64,000 nucleotides of DNA from Rhodopirellula sp. (GCA_012728855.1 JAAYEH010000704.1:1-64000), one strand, 5' to 3'; shown: positions 19,901-28,915, counted from the first letter of the stretch. Translations and numbers: made by a program. The notes: a model not told the origin generated them from the letters alone.

Positions 19901-22900
19901 ACCGTGTTCTTGCCGGTCAGGCGGACGAGCTTGGGCCGCAGGTAGACGCCATTGCTCGGACGAACGAAGAGCAACACGGCGGCGCCTGCGCGGTTGGTGT
20001 TGACCATCAGCTTGACCGTATCGCCCGCGCGGTAGTCGGCCTTGTCGGGGATCAACTCGATCTCGTTGAAGCGAAAGTCGGCGCTGTCGAAGCCCTCGCC
20101 GAGGATCGTGAAGACGTAACCGCCTTCGATGGTGTGGTCCTTGGCGTCGGCAACCGTATAGGAGAGGCGATACTGCCCGGGGCGGACGGCGCGGAGTTTG
20201 GTGTCGGCGCGGCCTTGGTCGTTGGTGGGCAGTTCGGCCGTGTGGACCGGCGTTTCCACCGGCTTGCCGTCCTCGTAACGGATTGCCAACAGCTCGACCG
20301 TGCCGGTGCCCTGCACCGGCTTGCCGTCGAGCGTTTGGGCGGCAAAGTGGGCCTCGATCACGTCGCCCGTGCGGTAGTAGCCGCGGTCGACCCAGGCGGT
20401 CACCTTGAACGGTTGGCGGGCGGCGAGCACCGTCCCCGTGCCGACGATCGTCCGCCGCGACTGATCGACCACCTCGGCGGTGATCGTGTACTGGTGATCC
20501 TGGTCCGAATGGATCGTCTTGGCAACCGCGGTGTCGATCTCGACCTTCACGACGCCGTCTTCACCGATCTCGACCTCCTGCTCGGCGACCAGTTCCGGCG
20601 GGTGCGGCTGGCGAGGCCACCAGAATGGCTCGGGCCGCGGACAGCCCCACCGCGCCCAACCGGGATACCAGTCGTAGTCGGCGGAAAACCACCAGTAACC
20701 GCGGCCGTACAGCCAGTCCCAAGGGCCGATCGGATACCAGCGCTCCGTGTAAGCGGTACGCTGGACTTTGTATTTCACCTTGGCCTGGGTGACGGGTGAA
20801 CCGAAATAGTAGTTGGCTTTGATCGTGGCTTCGATCTTCTCGCCGAGCATCACTGGCTCGGGCGGGGCATCGACCGTCACCTCGTATTCCGGCTTCTTGT
20901 ACTCCTCGACCCGGAAACTGCCGCCGCCGTGGTTGGCGATCGCCAGCCGGTAGACGCCCAACATGGCGTCGGCCGGCAGAGCGTACTCGCCCGCGATCCC
21001 ACCGTACTCGTCGGCCTTCATCTGCTGCTGAACAATCCGCTCGTTTTTCGGGCTGTAGAGTTCCACCGTGAAGGGGTGGCCGGCGAACTGCGAGACATCG
21101 GCCTGGTCGTATTGGGCGCGGCGGACCCAGAACTTGTATTGGACCGTCTGGTCGGGGCGGTAGACGGGTCGGTCGGTGATCGTGTAGACCTTCACGGCGT
21201 TGTAGTCGGCGTCGTGGCGCCGGCCGTACCAGATGTTGGTGAAACCGAGATAGCCCAGACGGCCTTCGGAGGTCCGCGCCACGATCAGCCACTGATAGTT
21301 GTTCGAGAGCCGCTTGGAATCGAGCGTCACCTGCCCGTCGGCATCGGTGAACTCGGCGAAATCCTCGACGAGCAGCTCGTATTGCCGGCCCTGACGGTGC
21401 TCTTGCCTCCAGCCGAAGAATTCCACGTTCGCCTTGGCCAACGGCTTGCCGCTGGCGGCGTCGGCCACGAAATACCATGCCTTGCCGTCCAGCGGCTTAT
21501 TGGCGATGGCCGTATCGTTGAGCCAGAGGATGATCCGGCTCGTGTTGCCGTCGGCCATCTTGGCGGTGAGCAGGTAGGCGCCCGCTCGCTCGATCTGCGT
21601 TTTTACCGTCACCCGCTTGTCGAAGTGCTTCTCGCGGGGCTCCAGGTCGAGCTTCCAGGCGGCGACCTGTTCTCCGAGATACTTCTGCTGATTTTGCTCG
21701 ACGATCCGATAGCCGACGTTCTCCAGATTGAGTTGGTCCCAGTCGAGTTGCTGCGGTCGCGACTTGATGTAGGCTTTTACGTCCTCCAGCAATCGCTCGA
21801 CCTTGATTTCGTGGGCGGTGAATGCCACCGACTTGCCGTTGCGGAAACGGTACTCAACCTCGGCTTTCTCGCCGACCGGCCCGCTCTGGACCGGCTCGAA
21901 GCGGCCCCAGTTGCCGACAATTTGTTGGAGCTGCTGCCGGTAGTGTTCCTGCTGTTCCTGCGGCGAGACGTCGATCACGCGTTGCCAATACTCGGCCGCC
22001 CTGGGATACTGCCGTCGATTTTCGAAGATGCGGGCCAACTGTTCCAATGCTTGCAAGCGTTGGCCGCTTTGCGGCTTGTCGGCCACCTGCTGGTAGAGCT
22101 TGAGGAAGTTCCACTCGTCGGGCAGTTCAAACCGCTTGATCCCGGTGGCCAGCCGTGCGATCGTCTCGTTCTCGCGCAGCGTGTGCAGCGCGTACGTGCC
22201 GCTCTCGTCTTCTTTGCTGTCGTCGGTGGCTCCGCGTCCGAACGCCCAACCGAAGGAGGCCATCGTCTGCACGCCGAACTGATTCCAGTGGAATTCGGCC
22301 CGCTGCAACGTCACCGGATCGGCGAGTTGCGGATGGAACTCGACGGCCTGCTCCAGAGCCCAACGCCAGCGCTGACCGTCGGTCTCCGCCGACTCGAACG
22401 TCTTCGGCACGCGGTGATAGACCGGTTTGCCGTCCGCATCGACCGGCGCGCCGGGGCTTTCGCGCCACGATCCCCAGCCTGGCTCATAATCGGGCAGTTG
22501 GTCGAGGTTCGTCAGGTACTGGAGCCGCCACGACTCGGCAAAACCGTTGTTATTCAGCAGAATGTCGGCCAGGCTCAGCAGAAAGTCGCCCACTTCCGCG
22601 TGGTTCGGCTCTTGTTTGGCCAGCGGCAGGGCCTGCGCCATCAGTTGCAGCGCTCGCACGCGGTCGCGATCCGACGCGTTGACGACCTGCCCGCCGCCGC
22701 GGTGATCGCCCCGCTGGAACTTGCCGGCGATCAGAAAACCGTGATGTGGCAGTTCCATATACTGACGGGCAGCGGCCCACAACAGTCGCCAGTTGTTCTT
22801 GTGGATCGCGACGGCTGCCTCAATCATCGCATCGGTCTCATCCACGCGGTTGAGTTGCTGGAGGCACTGCACGGCCATGCGAAGATCCTCACCGGCCTGG

Positions 22901-23097
22901 CGGACATCGTCCTTCGGATCCAGAGCCAGCCCGCGAAAGCCCTCGTAGGCTTCCTTATAGTTGCCGTCCTGGAACATCTTCTGAAACGTCTGGCGATTAG
23001 GCGGCGCAGGCCGCGGTTCGACGGCATTTCCCATAGTCAAGACTCCCAAGACAATACTGAGGGGCAACAACACGGCAAATGCACGGGCCAGGCTCAT
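16924..23097 (-). CDS. Alpha-2-macroglobulin-family protease trap
   Basis: A very large secreted or periplasmic protein of 2057 residues; bacterial family members are usually 1500-1900. A signal peptide (residues 1-25) is followed by a TPR-like helical region to about 400, then MG/MG2 beta domains (VYRPDQTVQYKFWVRRAQ). A Met-, Ala- and Gly-rich bait-like insert lies at about 1200-1290. The A2M domain (AALTTAADGTADVALDMPENLTTWRI) and thioester motif YGCTEQ near residue 1513 follow, with an alpha-alpha toroid and receptor-like domain at the end. An intact CxEQ implies covalent trapping of proteases. AGGAGGT lies 6 nt before the ATG. The usual partner PbpC is absent. Confidence 0.93.
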   Translation of the reverse strand: MSLARAFAVLLPLSIVLGVLTMGNAVEPRPAPPNRQTFQKMFQDGNYKEAYEGFRGLALDPKDDVRQAGEDLRMAVQCLQQLNRVDETDAMIEAAVAIHKNNWRLLWAAARQYMELPHHGFLIAGKFQRGDHRGGGQVVNASDRDRVRALQLMAQALPLAKQEPNHAEVGDFLLSLADILLNNNGFAESWRLQYLTNLDQLPDYEPGWGSWRESPGAPVDADGKPVYHRVPKTFESAETDGQRWRWALEQAVEFHPQLADPVTLQRAEFHWNQFGVQTMASFGWAFGRGATDDSKEDESGTYALHTLRENETIARLATGIKRFELPDEWNFLKLYQQVADKPQSGQRLQALEQLARIFENRRQYPRAAEYWQRVIDVSPQEQQEHYRQQLQQIVGNWGRFEPVQSGPVGEKAEVEYRFRNGKSVAFTAHEIKVERLLEDVKAYIKSRPQQLDWDQLNLENVGYRIVEQNQQKYLGEQVAAWKLDLEPREKHFDKRVTVKTQIERAGAYLLTAKMADGNTSRIILWLNDTAIANKPLDGKAWYFVADAASGKPLAKANVEFFGWRQEHRQGRQYELLVEDFAEFTDADGQVTLDSKRLSNNYQWLIVARTSEGRLGYLGFTNIWYGRRHDADYNAVKVYTITDRPVYRPDQTVQYKFWVRRAQYDQADVSQFAGHPFTVELYSPKNERIVQQQMKADEYGGIAGEYALPADAMLGVYRLAIANHGGGSFRVEEYKKPEYEVTVDAPPEPVMLGEKIEATIKANYYFGSPVTQAKVKYKVQRTAYTERWYPIGPWDWLYGRGYWWFSADYDWYPGWARWGCPRPEPFWWPRQPHPPELVAEQEVEIGEDGVVKVEIDTAVAKTIHSDQDHQYTITAEVVDQSRRTIVGTGTVLAARQPFKVTAWVDRGYYRTGDVIEAHFAAQTLDGKPVQGTGTVELLAIRYEDGKPVETPVHTAELPTNDQGRADTKLRAVRPGQYRLSYTVADAKDHTIEGGYVFTILGEGFDSADFRFNEIELIPDKADYRAGDTVKLMVNTNRAGAAVLLFVRPSNGVYLRPKLVRLTGKNTVEEIGVLQKDMPNFFVEAVTISDGRVFDAVREIVVPPEKRVLSVDVLPSSESYRPGEKAKVKIKLADFHGKPFVGSTVVAIYDKSVEYISGGSNVPEIKEFFWKWRRHHNPRTETNLQRYFHNLLRSNETGMSDIGVFGATGADEIGAMGGGTFAAMGFGGAVLRKSRQAGAPAMMMRQSFDKADALAMPMAPMAAPAMAEGMDSSMALAAAPAADAGGAALVEPTVRTKFADTALWVAALTTAADGTADVALDMPENLTTWRIKVWGMGHGTKVGEGFTDVVTRKDLILRMQAPRFFVQNDEVVLSANVHNYLNSDKAVQVALELDGNVLEAMDEPVRKVQVAADGESRVDWRVKVLEEGEAVIRMKALTDEESDAMEMRFPCYVHGMLKMEAWSAAIRPQEQSAKLTLRVPAERRPEQSRLEVGYSPTLAGAMVDALPYLVEYPYGCTEQTLNRFLPTVITQKSLIEMGLDLEDIQKKRTNLNAQELGEAAERAAQWKQYKRNPVFDRAEVERMVKEGVKALTEMQLSDGGWGWFSGYGEHSTPHTTALVVHGLQIAVHSDVALVPGMLDRGVAWLDDYQNKQVERLNSAAAKPEKKPWKESADNLDAFVYMVLVDAGENNAEMREFLYRDRTKLSVYGLAMLGMALDRQNEREKLAMVVRNIGQYVQQDDENQTAWLKLPESSWWYWYGSEYEAHAYYLKLLARTEPKGELARRLVKYLLNNRKHATYWNSTRDTALVVEAMADFLRASGEAKPEMTVEVWFDGKLQKAVEITPQTLFTFDNAFVLQGAAVTDGEHQVELKKKGGGPLYFNAYLTNFTLEDPIAAAGLELKLRRKYYRLKPVDTSIKVAGSRGQAVDQRVEKYERQPLENLAALKSGELVEIELEIDSKNDYEYLVFQDMKPAGFEPVDLRSGYTGNALGAYVEFRDNRVVFFTRSLARGDHSVAYRMRAEIPGKFSALPARGEAMYAPELKANSDEIKLQVTEWPKNP

Positions 23098-23424
23098 GGC
23101 AAACCTCCTGTTTCATTCCGGCGATGCCCCTTGCTTGCCGGCAATTTCGGTCAAGGGGTACGACGCCTCTACCCGGCATTGTCTCCGCGAAGCCCCTTTC
23201 CGGCAAGGCGCTACGCCATTTACCCCCGAACGGCTCCTCCATCCCTCGTTTTTTCTCCTTTCCCCTTTCCCTTTTTCCCTTCTCTTCTTCCCTCGGCGTC
23301 CTCTGCGGTTAGTCTTCTTTCCTAACCGTTTCCATCGCCTGCCGGGTGGGCACTGCCGAAATCCGTTGAAGCGCGACCAGGCTGATTCGTTTTACTCGCG
23401 ACGACAGATGAGTTAAGTTGAGGA
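23098..23424. other. Divergent intergenic region with polypyrimidine tract
   Basis: This spacer separates the minus-strand macroglobulin gene from fhcB. It holds the macroglobulin Shine-Dalgarno site (about 23103-23110) and a nearly pure pyrimidine run on the plus strand at about 23241-23302. A GCGTCCTCTGCGGTTA phrase follows. I see no ORF or RNA gene. Confidence 0.5.
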
Positions 23425-24732
23425 ATGTTGTCACCTCCTACACTTCCCCCGCAAGAGATGCCATTGAAGATCATCGAGGATGCCACTTGCACCTTCTGTG
23501 GCTGTCTGTGCGACGATATCCAACTGAAGGTCGATGGCCACCGCATTGTCGAAGCCGAAAACGCCTGCCCTCTGGGCCAGGCGTGGTTTCTGGCCCCTCA
23601 GCCCGCCGACGTTCCGGCGTGCCTTATCGACGGCCAACCGGCCGCTTTGGAGGAGGGAATCCGCCTGGCCGCGGAAATCCTCACCACGGCCCGCTATCCG
23701 CTGATCTACGGACTGAGCGACACGACGTGCGAGGCTCAGCGGGTGGCCGTCGGCATCGCCGACCGGATTGGCGGCTCGGTCGACACGACGACGAGCATTT
23801 CGGGCGGTTCTGCGGGGATGACGCTCGACGGCGTCGGCGACGTTACTGCCACGCTCGGCGAAATCTTGCACCGCGGCGATCTGATCTTCTTCTGGGGTAC
23901 GGATCCGGCCGAAAGCCACCCGCGACACTTCACCCGCTATAGCCTTACGCCCAAGGGCATCTGGACCCCGCGGGGCCGCGAAGATCGAACGTGCGTCGTC
24001 ATCGATGTGCGAGAGACCGAGACCGCCCGGGCCGCCGACCTTTTCCTCCAGATCGATGCAGGAAAAGACTTCGAGGCCCTCTGGACTCTGCGAGCGTTGG
24101 CAAACGGACTCGATTTGGACTCGGAGCAAGTCGAGCGCGAAACGGGTGTTGCCATGGCGGCCTGGCAGGAACTGATGGATCGGATGAAACAGGCGCACTA
24201 TGGCGCGATCCTCTTCGGCACGGACCTTTCGATGCCGGGCGGGGCCGTCTCGGCGCTGGTGCGCGACATGAACGAGCATACCCGTTTCGTCTCCAGGCCG
24301 ATGCGGGGCGGCGGCAACGTGGCTGGGGCGGACAACGTATTGACTTGGCGAACCGGCTACCCATTCGGCGTGAATCTCTCCCGCGGCTATCCGCGCTTCA
24401 ATCCCGGCGAGTATACGGCGGCCGATCTCTTGCGCCGCGGCGAGGCCGATGCCGCCCTGATCGTCGCGTCCGATCCGATGGACAACTTCCCGGAGGCGGC
24501 GAGGGAACACCTGGCTTCCATCCCATCGATTGCAATCGATTCGCGTCCGACGGCGACCACTCGCCAAGCCACGGTTGCCTTTCGCGTGGCCACCTACGGG
24601 ATCAACGTGGCAGGCTCCGTCTACCGCACGGACGACGTGCCCCTTCCGCTTCGCCCCGCCGTCGCCTCGCCGTTGCCGAGCGATTTGGAAATCCTACGAG
24701 AAATCGAGCGGTTATTCGGGGAACTTCTGTAG
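23425..24732 (+). CDS. fhcB: Formylmethanofuran dehydrogenase subunit B homologue (FhcB/FwdB-like)
   Basis: Molybdopterin-oxidoreductase-fold subunit. In methylotrophic bacteria and planctomycetes FhcB belongs to the formyltransferase/hydrolase complex that releases formate from formyl-tetrahydromethanopterin; in archaea FwdB is redox-active. CTFCGCLCDD with ENACPLGQAWF matches the N-terminal Fe-S/cofactor segment. HRGDLIFFWGTDPAESHPRH, MRGGGNVAGADNVLTWRTGYP and IDSRPTATTRQATVAFRV follow. Length is 435 residues. ATG 23425 and ATG 23458 (MPLKII) are both possible and neither has a good Shine-Dalgarno site. No FhcA, C or D is in the window. Confidence 0.88.
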   Translation: MLSPPTLPPQEMPLKIIEDATCTFCGCLCDDIQLKVDGHRIVEAENACPLGQAWFLAPQPADVPACLIDGQPAALEEGIRLAAEILTTARYPLIYGLSDTTCEAQRVAVGIADRIGGSVDTTTSISGGSAGMTLDGVGDVTATLGEILHRGDLIFFWGTDPAESHPRHFTRYSLTPKGIWTPRGREDRTCVVIDVRETETARAADLFLQIDAGKDFEALWTLRALANGLDLDSEQVERETGVAMAAWQELMDRMKQAHYGAILFGTDLSMPGGAVSALVRDMNEHTRFVSRPMRGGGNVAGADNVLTWRTGYPFGVNLSRGYPRFNPGEYTAADLLRRGEADAALIVASDPMDNFPEAAREHLASIPSIAIDSRPTATTRQATVAFRVATYGINVAGSVYRTDDVPLPLRPAVASPLPSDLEILREIERLFGELL

Positions 24733-25299
24733 CGGGGCGAGGGAGTTTTTCGACAACGCGACTTTTCTGCAATTCGACTTGGGCGAGACTGGAAGTCGCA
24801 AGTGGAAGAGGAGACTCGATTTGGACCGCAGGTCGTGCGCGCAAGTCTGCACCGGCCGAAAGCTGGGTGGCGAAAAAAGAGCATGCCGAAGCTTTGTCCG
24901 GCCAGCCGCGAAGAGGAGTGGCAGAATCAGGGGGGCAGCCTCGGCGAGAGGCCGCCTGCTGCAACTGCTCTCGATGCAAGGCAAAGTCCACCATACTTCA
25001 TTCGCGTCAACGAGCGGCGGAAATGGATATGGTGTCCGCGGAATTCGTCTCGTCCGTATGAGCGGAGTCGAATTGCTCAGCGCGGATTGCCCTTGGCAGT
25101 TTCGACGCCTTTTCCCAGGTTCCAGCCTATCCCCAGTTTCTCCGCCGATTTCTCGGGATTCTCGCGTAATCTCTCATCGGCATATTCAAGCACCAGCGCA
25201 TCGGTTGTCAGGTCTCATCCCAGCCATTCGCAACTCGAAAACCGCCTCTCCCTGAACCACCTCCTCAGCAACCGCCAGCCCTCCCTGCCCGCGATAATG
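24733..25299. other. Non-coding region with a dispersed repeat
   Basis: No convincing gene. About 24750-24870 resembles 52190-52325, with the identical 19-mer GTGCGCGCAAGTCTGCACC in both and scattered identity upstream. The remainder shows short out-of-frame ORFs only. Confidence 0.5.
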
Positions 25300-25640
25300 G
25301 CCCCCGTTCAAACCGCGTTCGATACTATTACGTCAGCAATGCCGAGGCGGAAACGCCCTGGCAGACGATGGCGATGGTCAGCGGCACGCGTTGGTACGTG
25401 GAGGAGTATTTGGAAGACGGAAAGATGTATCCGGGTATGGCCGATTACGAACTCCGGTCTTGGCCCGGTTGGCACCATCACATGAGCCTGGTCGCCCTGG
25501 CTCATCTGTTCGTGACGCTCAGCAAACGCGACCTGAAAAAAGACACGCCCGAGTTGACGTTGGACATGGCCGTGCAACTGTTGCGATCCGCATTTGCCCC
25601 TTCTTTCTGTTTAACGCGAATGGGGGTGATGGAATAACCA
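25300..25640 (+). pseudogene. Transposase C-terminal remnant (IS701/IS4-like DDE)
   Basis: Reading in the frame of codon 25320 gives YYYVSNAEAETPWQTMAMVS, then RWYVEEYLEDGKMYPGMADY and SWPGWHHHMSLVALAHLFVT. This is the C-terminal block of IS701/IS4-type DDE transposases, which includes the conserved catalytic Glu (EEYLEDGK) and the WxGWHHHxxL motif. The frame lacks a credible start, and the N-terminal and central DDE residues are missing upstream. It ends abruptly around TLDMAVQLLRSAF. No terminal inverted repeats were found, so it is a decayed insertion rather than a mobile element. Confidence 0.8.
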
Positions 25641-26104
25641 GATCAACGCTATTGCTGGAATTCTGCGGAGCAATTCGATGGCGTCTCTCTGGGAAATAGC
25701 CCCCAATGGAGTGCTATAGCCGGGGCGAAACTCCGATAGGCGGAGATCCTTCACCCAGTTGAGATCCGGGTGAAAGCCGCTTCGTTTTAGCATCGTGCCC
25801 ATTTTCGATTCGGCCTTCTCTGGTGGTGTCCTGTTGAATTCGCCTCGTTGCCGGCATTGCACACTGATGTACACTGATTGCAATGCTTGCGTGCGGCGGC
25901 GCAAATCCGCTCCATCCGGCAAATTACGCCGACACGGCATACCTTCCCCTTGATATCCGCGTTTTTGGTGGGGGAACTTTGCACGGCGTCTTTCTTTTCC
26001 GCTAATCTTGAGGGGAGCCCGTCGAATGACTTGGGGGGCACGCAGCGTGCCTGCCGCGAGTCGGTCACGAGTCGAAGGGCAAACCATCGGTTGAGGCCAG
26101 TCCG
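25641..26104. other. Intergenic region upstream of the flotillin cassette
   Basis: No gene recognised on the plus strand. A minus-strand frame (within 25611-26087) reads FHPDLNWVKDLRLSEF and ELLRRIPAIALIWLFHHPHS, which could be an unidentified coding remnant. A near-perfect 15-bp palindrome GGCACGCAGCGTGCC lies at 26037-26051. The cassette promoter is expected here, but I could not place it. Confidence 0.45.
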
Positions 26105-26800
26105 ATGCTCGAATTGTGGAATCAAAGCATAGCTGCGGTGAATCTCCCCTACACGATCCTGCTGGGGCTCGTCTTCCTCTACTGGATCCTCTACATCGTC
26201 GGCGCGGTGGGCGAGGATCTGTTGGATTTCGCCGGCTTGGACGTGGATGCCGACCTCGACGCCGGCGGAGGCGTCGAGGCGGATGTCGACGGCGACATCG
26301 ACGTCGGCCACGGACATTCCGGCGGGCTGCTCGGTTCGGCGCTGCACTTTTTTCATGTCGGCGAAGTGCCGGTGATCCTCATTTTCAGTGTGCTCGTGCT
26401 CGCCATGTGGGTTGTCTCCGTGCTGACCAACTACGCCATCGGTAACTCTAGCGCGCTGGTGGCCGCAGCGTTGTTCCCGCCGATCGTGTTGGCGGGGTTG
26501 GTCATCACCAAAACCGCCATCGGTCCCTTTGCGCCGCTGTTGAAGAACCTCTTCGACCAGAGCGGCGACAAAGTGGAACTGATCGGCCGCCGCTGCGTCG
26601 TCAGCTCGTCGGAAGTGACCGGCGAGTACGGCCAGTGTGAAATTGCCAGGACGGGGGCTCCCCTTCTGTTGAATGTCCAGGCCAGGCAAGGCGAGCGGCT
26701 CGCCCGCGGCGAAGAAGCCGTGATCTTCGATTACGACAAAACGAACAACGTCTACTTGATTGCAAAGCTCGATATCCATGCGACCTCGAAGGAGGGCTGA
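26105..26800 (+). CDS. YqiJ-like membrane protein with OB-fold (DUF1449/NfeD-related)
   Basis: A 231-residue inner-membrane protein. It has a helix at about 15-35 (LPYTILLGLVFLYWILYIVG), an acidic Gly/Asp linker (VDADLDAGGGVEADVDGDID), and two further helices at about 95-150. A C-terminal OB-like domain (DKVELIGRRCVVSSSEVTGEYGQCE) resembles YqiJ and NfeD. Such proteins partner flotillins and organise or regulate membrane microdomains. GAGG sits 9 nt before the ATG. The stop codon is immediately followed by the flotillin start, indicating co-translation. The acidic linker could bind cations, but that is inference. Confidence 0.85.
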   Translation: MLELWNQSIAAVNLPYTILLGLVFLYWILYIVGAVGEDLLDFAGLDVDADLDAGGGVEADVDGDIDVGHGHSGGLLGSALHFFHVGEVPVILIFSVLVLAMWVVSVLTNYAIGNSSALVAAALFPPIVLAGLVITKTAIGPFAPLLKNLFDQSGDKVELIGRRCVVSSSEVTGEYGQCEIARTGAPLLLNVQARQGERLARGEEAVIFDYDKTNNVYLIAKLDIHATSKEG

Positions 26801-28912
26801 ATGATGGCGGAACTGTTGGCGGGATTGACGTACGTCGTCGTTGGGACGGTGGTACTTTTGCTGGTCGGCGGCCTGGTGATGGCCGTGCGCTGCTGGCGGA
26901 AGGTGGAGCAAGGGACCGCCTTGATCGTGGTGGGCGGCAAGCAGCCGACGGTCCACTTTTCCGGAGTGATCGTGCCGCCGCTGATCCGCCAGACGGAGAT
27001 CATGGATATCTCGATCAAACGCATCGAGATCTTCCGCCACGGCACGGAAGGGCTGATCTGCAAGGACAACGTCCGCGCCGACATCAAGGTGGCCTTCTTC
27101 GTCCGCATCAACAACACTGAGGAGGACGTGCTCAAGGTGGCGCAGTCGATCGGCGCGGAACGGGCGTCGCAGCAACAAGCGATGATTGAATTGTTCGATG
27201 CCAAGTTCTCCGAGGCGCTGAAGACGGTCGGCAAGCAATATGACTTCGTCGATCTCTATACGTCGCGGGAGAGCTTCAAGGATCGCATCCTCAAGATCAT
27301 CGGCCGCGATCTGAACGGCTACATTCTCGACGACGCGGCGATCGACTACCTCGAGCAGACGCCGGTCGAGCACCTCAACCCCAACAACATCCTCGACGCC
27401 GAGGGGATCAAGAAGATCACCGACCTGACCGCGCAGCAGCAGGTGTTGGCCAACAACATCACCCGCGAGAAAGAAAAGGTCATCAAGAAACAGGACGTCG
27501 AGGCCCGCGAGGCGATTCTGGAACTGGAACGCCAGCAACGGGAGGCCGAGGAGAAGCAGCAGCGCGAGGTGGCTTCGGTCACCGCGCGGGAGCGGGCTGA
27601 AGCCAAGAAAATCGAAGAGGAAGAGCGGCTCAAGGCGGAGCGCGCCCGCATCACCGCCGACGAAGAGATCGCCATCGCCGAGGAGAACCGCAACCGGCAG
27701 GTGATCGTGGCCTCGCGAAACCGTGAGCGGACCGACAAGGTAGAGGGGGAGCGGGTCGAGAAGGACCGGCTGTTGGAGGTCACCGAGCGGGAACGGATCG
27801 TTACCCTGGCTCAGATCGAGAAAGAGAAGGCGATCGAGACCGAGAAGCGGGCGATCCAGGATGTGATCCGCGAGCGGGTGGTGGTCGAACGGGCGGTGGT
27901 CGAGGAGCAGGAGAGGATCAAGGACACCCACGAATTTGCCACGGCCGAGCGAGCCAAAAAGGTGGCGATCACCAACGCGGAGCAGCAGGCCCAGGAGGCA
28001 TTGGTCAAACAGATCAAGGCGGCCGAGGCAGCCCGCGATTCGTCGAAGTTCCGGGCCGAGGAGGAAGTGATTGCCGCGGAGGCCAAGCGCAACGCCGCCG
28101 AAAAGGAATCGGCCGCCAAAAAGATTCTGGCCGACGGCATCACGGCGGAAGAAGCGGCGTTGGGGCTGGCTGAGGCGAACGTCATCGAGCGGAAGGCGCT
28201 GGCCGAAGCCCGCGGCCTGGAAGCGAGGGCGGATGCCCTCCAGAAGGAAGGCTTCGCCGAGGCCAATGTTCTGGAGAGGAAGGCGCTGGCCGAGGCAAAG
28301 GGGCTGGAGGCCAAGGCCGCGGCCACCGAGAAGCAAGGCGCGGCGGAAGCTTCGGTAATGCTGCAGAAGTACAATGCCGACGCCTCCGGCATCAGCGAAA
28401 AGGCCAAAGCGATGAAGCTCTACAACGACGCCGGCAAGGAGCACGAGGAGTTCAAGCTGCGGCTGGCCAAGGAGAAGGAGATCGAGTTGGCGGCGATTCT
28501 CGCTCAGCAACAGATCGCCGCCGAGCAGGCCGGTATCGTAGGCAACGCCTTGAAGTCGGCCAAGATCGACATCGTCGGCGGCGAGACGGAATTCTTCGAC
28601 AAGATCACCGGCGCGATCGCCTCGGGTAAGACGATCGACCGCTGGGTCGCCAATAGCCAGGTGCTCCGTGACGTGAAGGGGACGTTTTTCAACGGCGAGG
28701 CTGATGGCTTCCAGAAGAAGCTCGCGGAGTTCATGGCGCAGTTCAACCTCGGCAGCGAGGATGTCAAGAACCTCTCGATCGCGGCGCTGATCGCCAAGAT
28801 GACGACGATGACCACTGACAACGCCGTCCGCCAGGAGTTGGACAACCTGCTCGGATTGTTCCGCGCGGCCGGACGGCACGAGAGCCCGGTTTCAACGTTG
28901 GACGTGAAGTGA
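26801..28912 (+). CDS. Flotillin-family SPFH protein (YqiK-like)
   Basis: Membrane-microdomain scaffold of 703 residues. An N-terminal transmembrane segment (residues about 7-28, LTYVVVGTVVLLLVGGLVMA) is followed by the SPFH/band-7 domain at about 30-200 (MDISIKRIEIFRHGTEGLICKDNVRADIKVAFFVRI). A very long charged coiled coil (about 210-560) is rich in EA, AEAxxLEA and ERERI heptads. A C-terminal flotillin assembly region ends near VSTLDVK. GGAGGGCTGA precedes tandem ATGs at 26801 and 26804. The second has better spacing. It is the middle gene of the cassette. Confidence 0.93.
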   Translation: MMAELLAGLTYVVVGTVVLLLVGGLVMAVRCWRKVEQGTALIVVGGKQPTVHFSGVIVPPLIRQTEIMDISIKRIEIFRHGTEGLICKDNVRADIKVAFFVRINNTEEDVLKVAQSIGAERASQQQAMIELFDAKFSEALKTVGKQYDFVDLYTSRESFKDRILKIIGRDLNGYILDDAAIDYLEQTPVEHLNPNNILDAEGIKKITDLTAQQQVLANNITREKEKVIKKQDVEAREAILELERQQREAEEKQQREVASVTARERAEAKKIEEEERLKAERARITADEEIAIAEENRNRQVIVASRNRERTDKVEGERVEKDRLLEVTERERIVTLAQIEKEKAIETEKRAIQDVIRERVVVERAVVEEQERIKDTHEFATAERAKKVAITNAEQQAQEALVKQIKAAEAARDSSKFRAEEEVIAAEAKRNAAEKESAAKKILADGITAEEAALGLAEANVIERKALAEARGLEARADALQKEGFAEANVLERKALAEAKGLEAKAAATEKQGAAEASVMLQKYNADASGISEKAKAMKLYNDAGKEHEEFKLRLAKEKEIELAAILAQQQIAAEQAGIVGNALKSAKIDIVGGETEFFDKITGAIASGKTIDRWVANSQVLRDVKGTFFNGEADGFQKKLAEFMAQFNLGSEDVKNLSIAALIAKMTTMTTDNAVRQELDNLLGLFRAAGRHESPVSTLDVK

Positions 28913-28915
28913 TCT

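Noticed and set aside
18220-20799. 859-residue plus-strand ORF inside the macroglobulin gene
   Set aside because: Antisense shadow of a conserved alpha-2-macroglobulin, with no recognisable motif.
23425-24732. Selenocysteine in FhcB
   Set aside because: The frame is continuous with no in-frame TGA, and no SECIS-like hairpin was identified.
25787-28879. 1030-residue minus-strand ORF opposite YqiJ and flotillin
   Set aside because: It mirrors the codons of two convincing plus-strand genes; the long open frame follows from high third-position GC.
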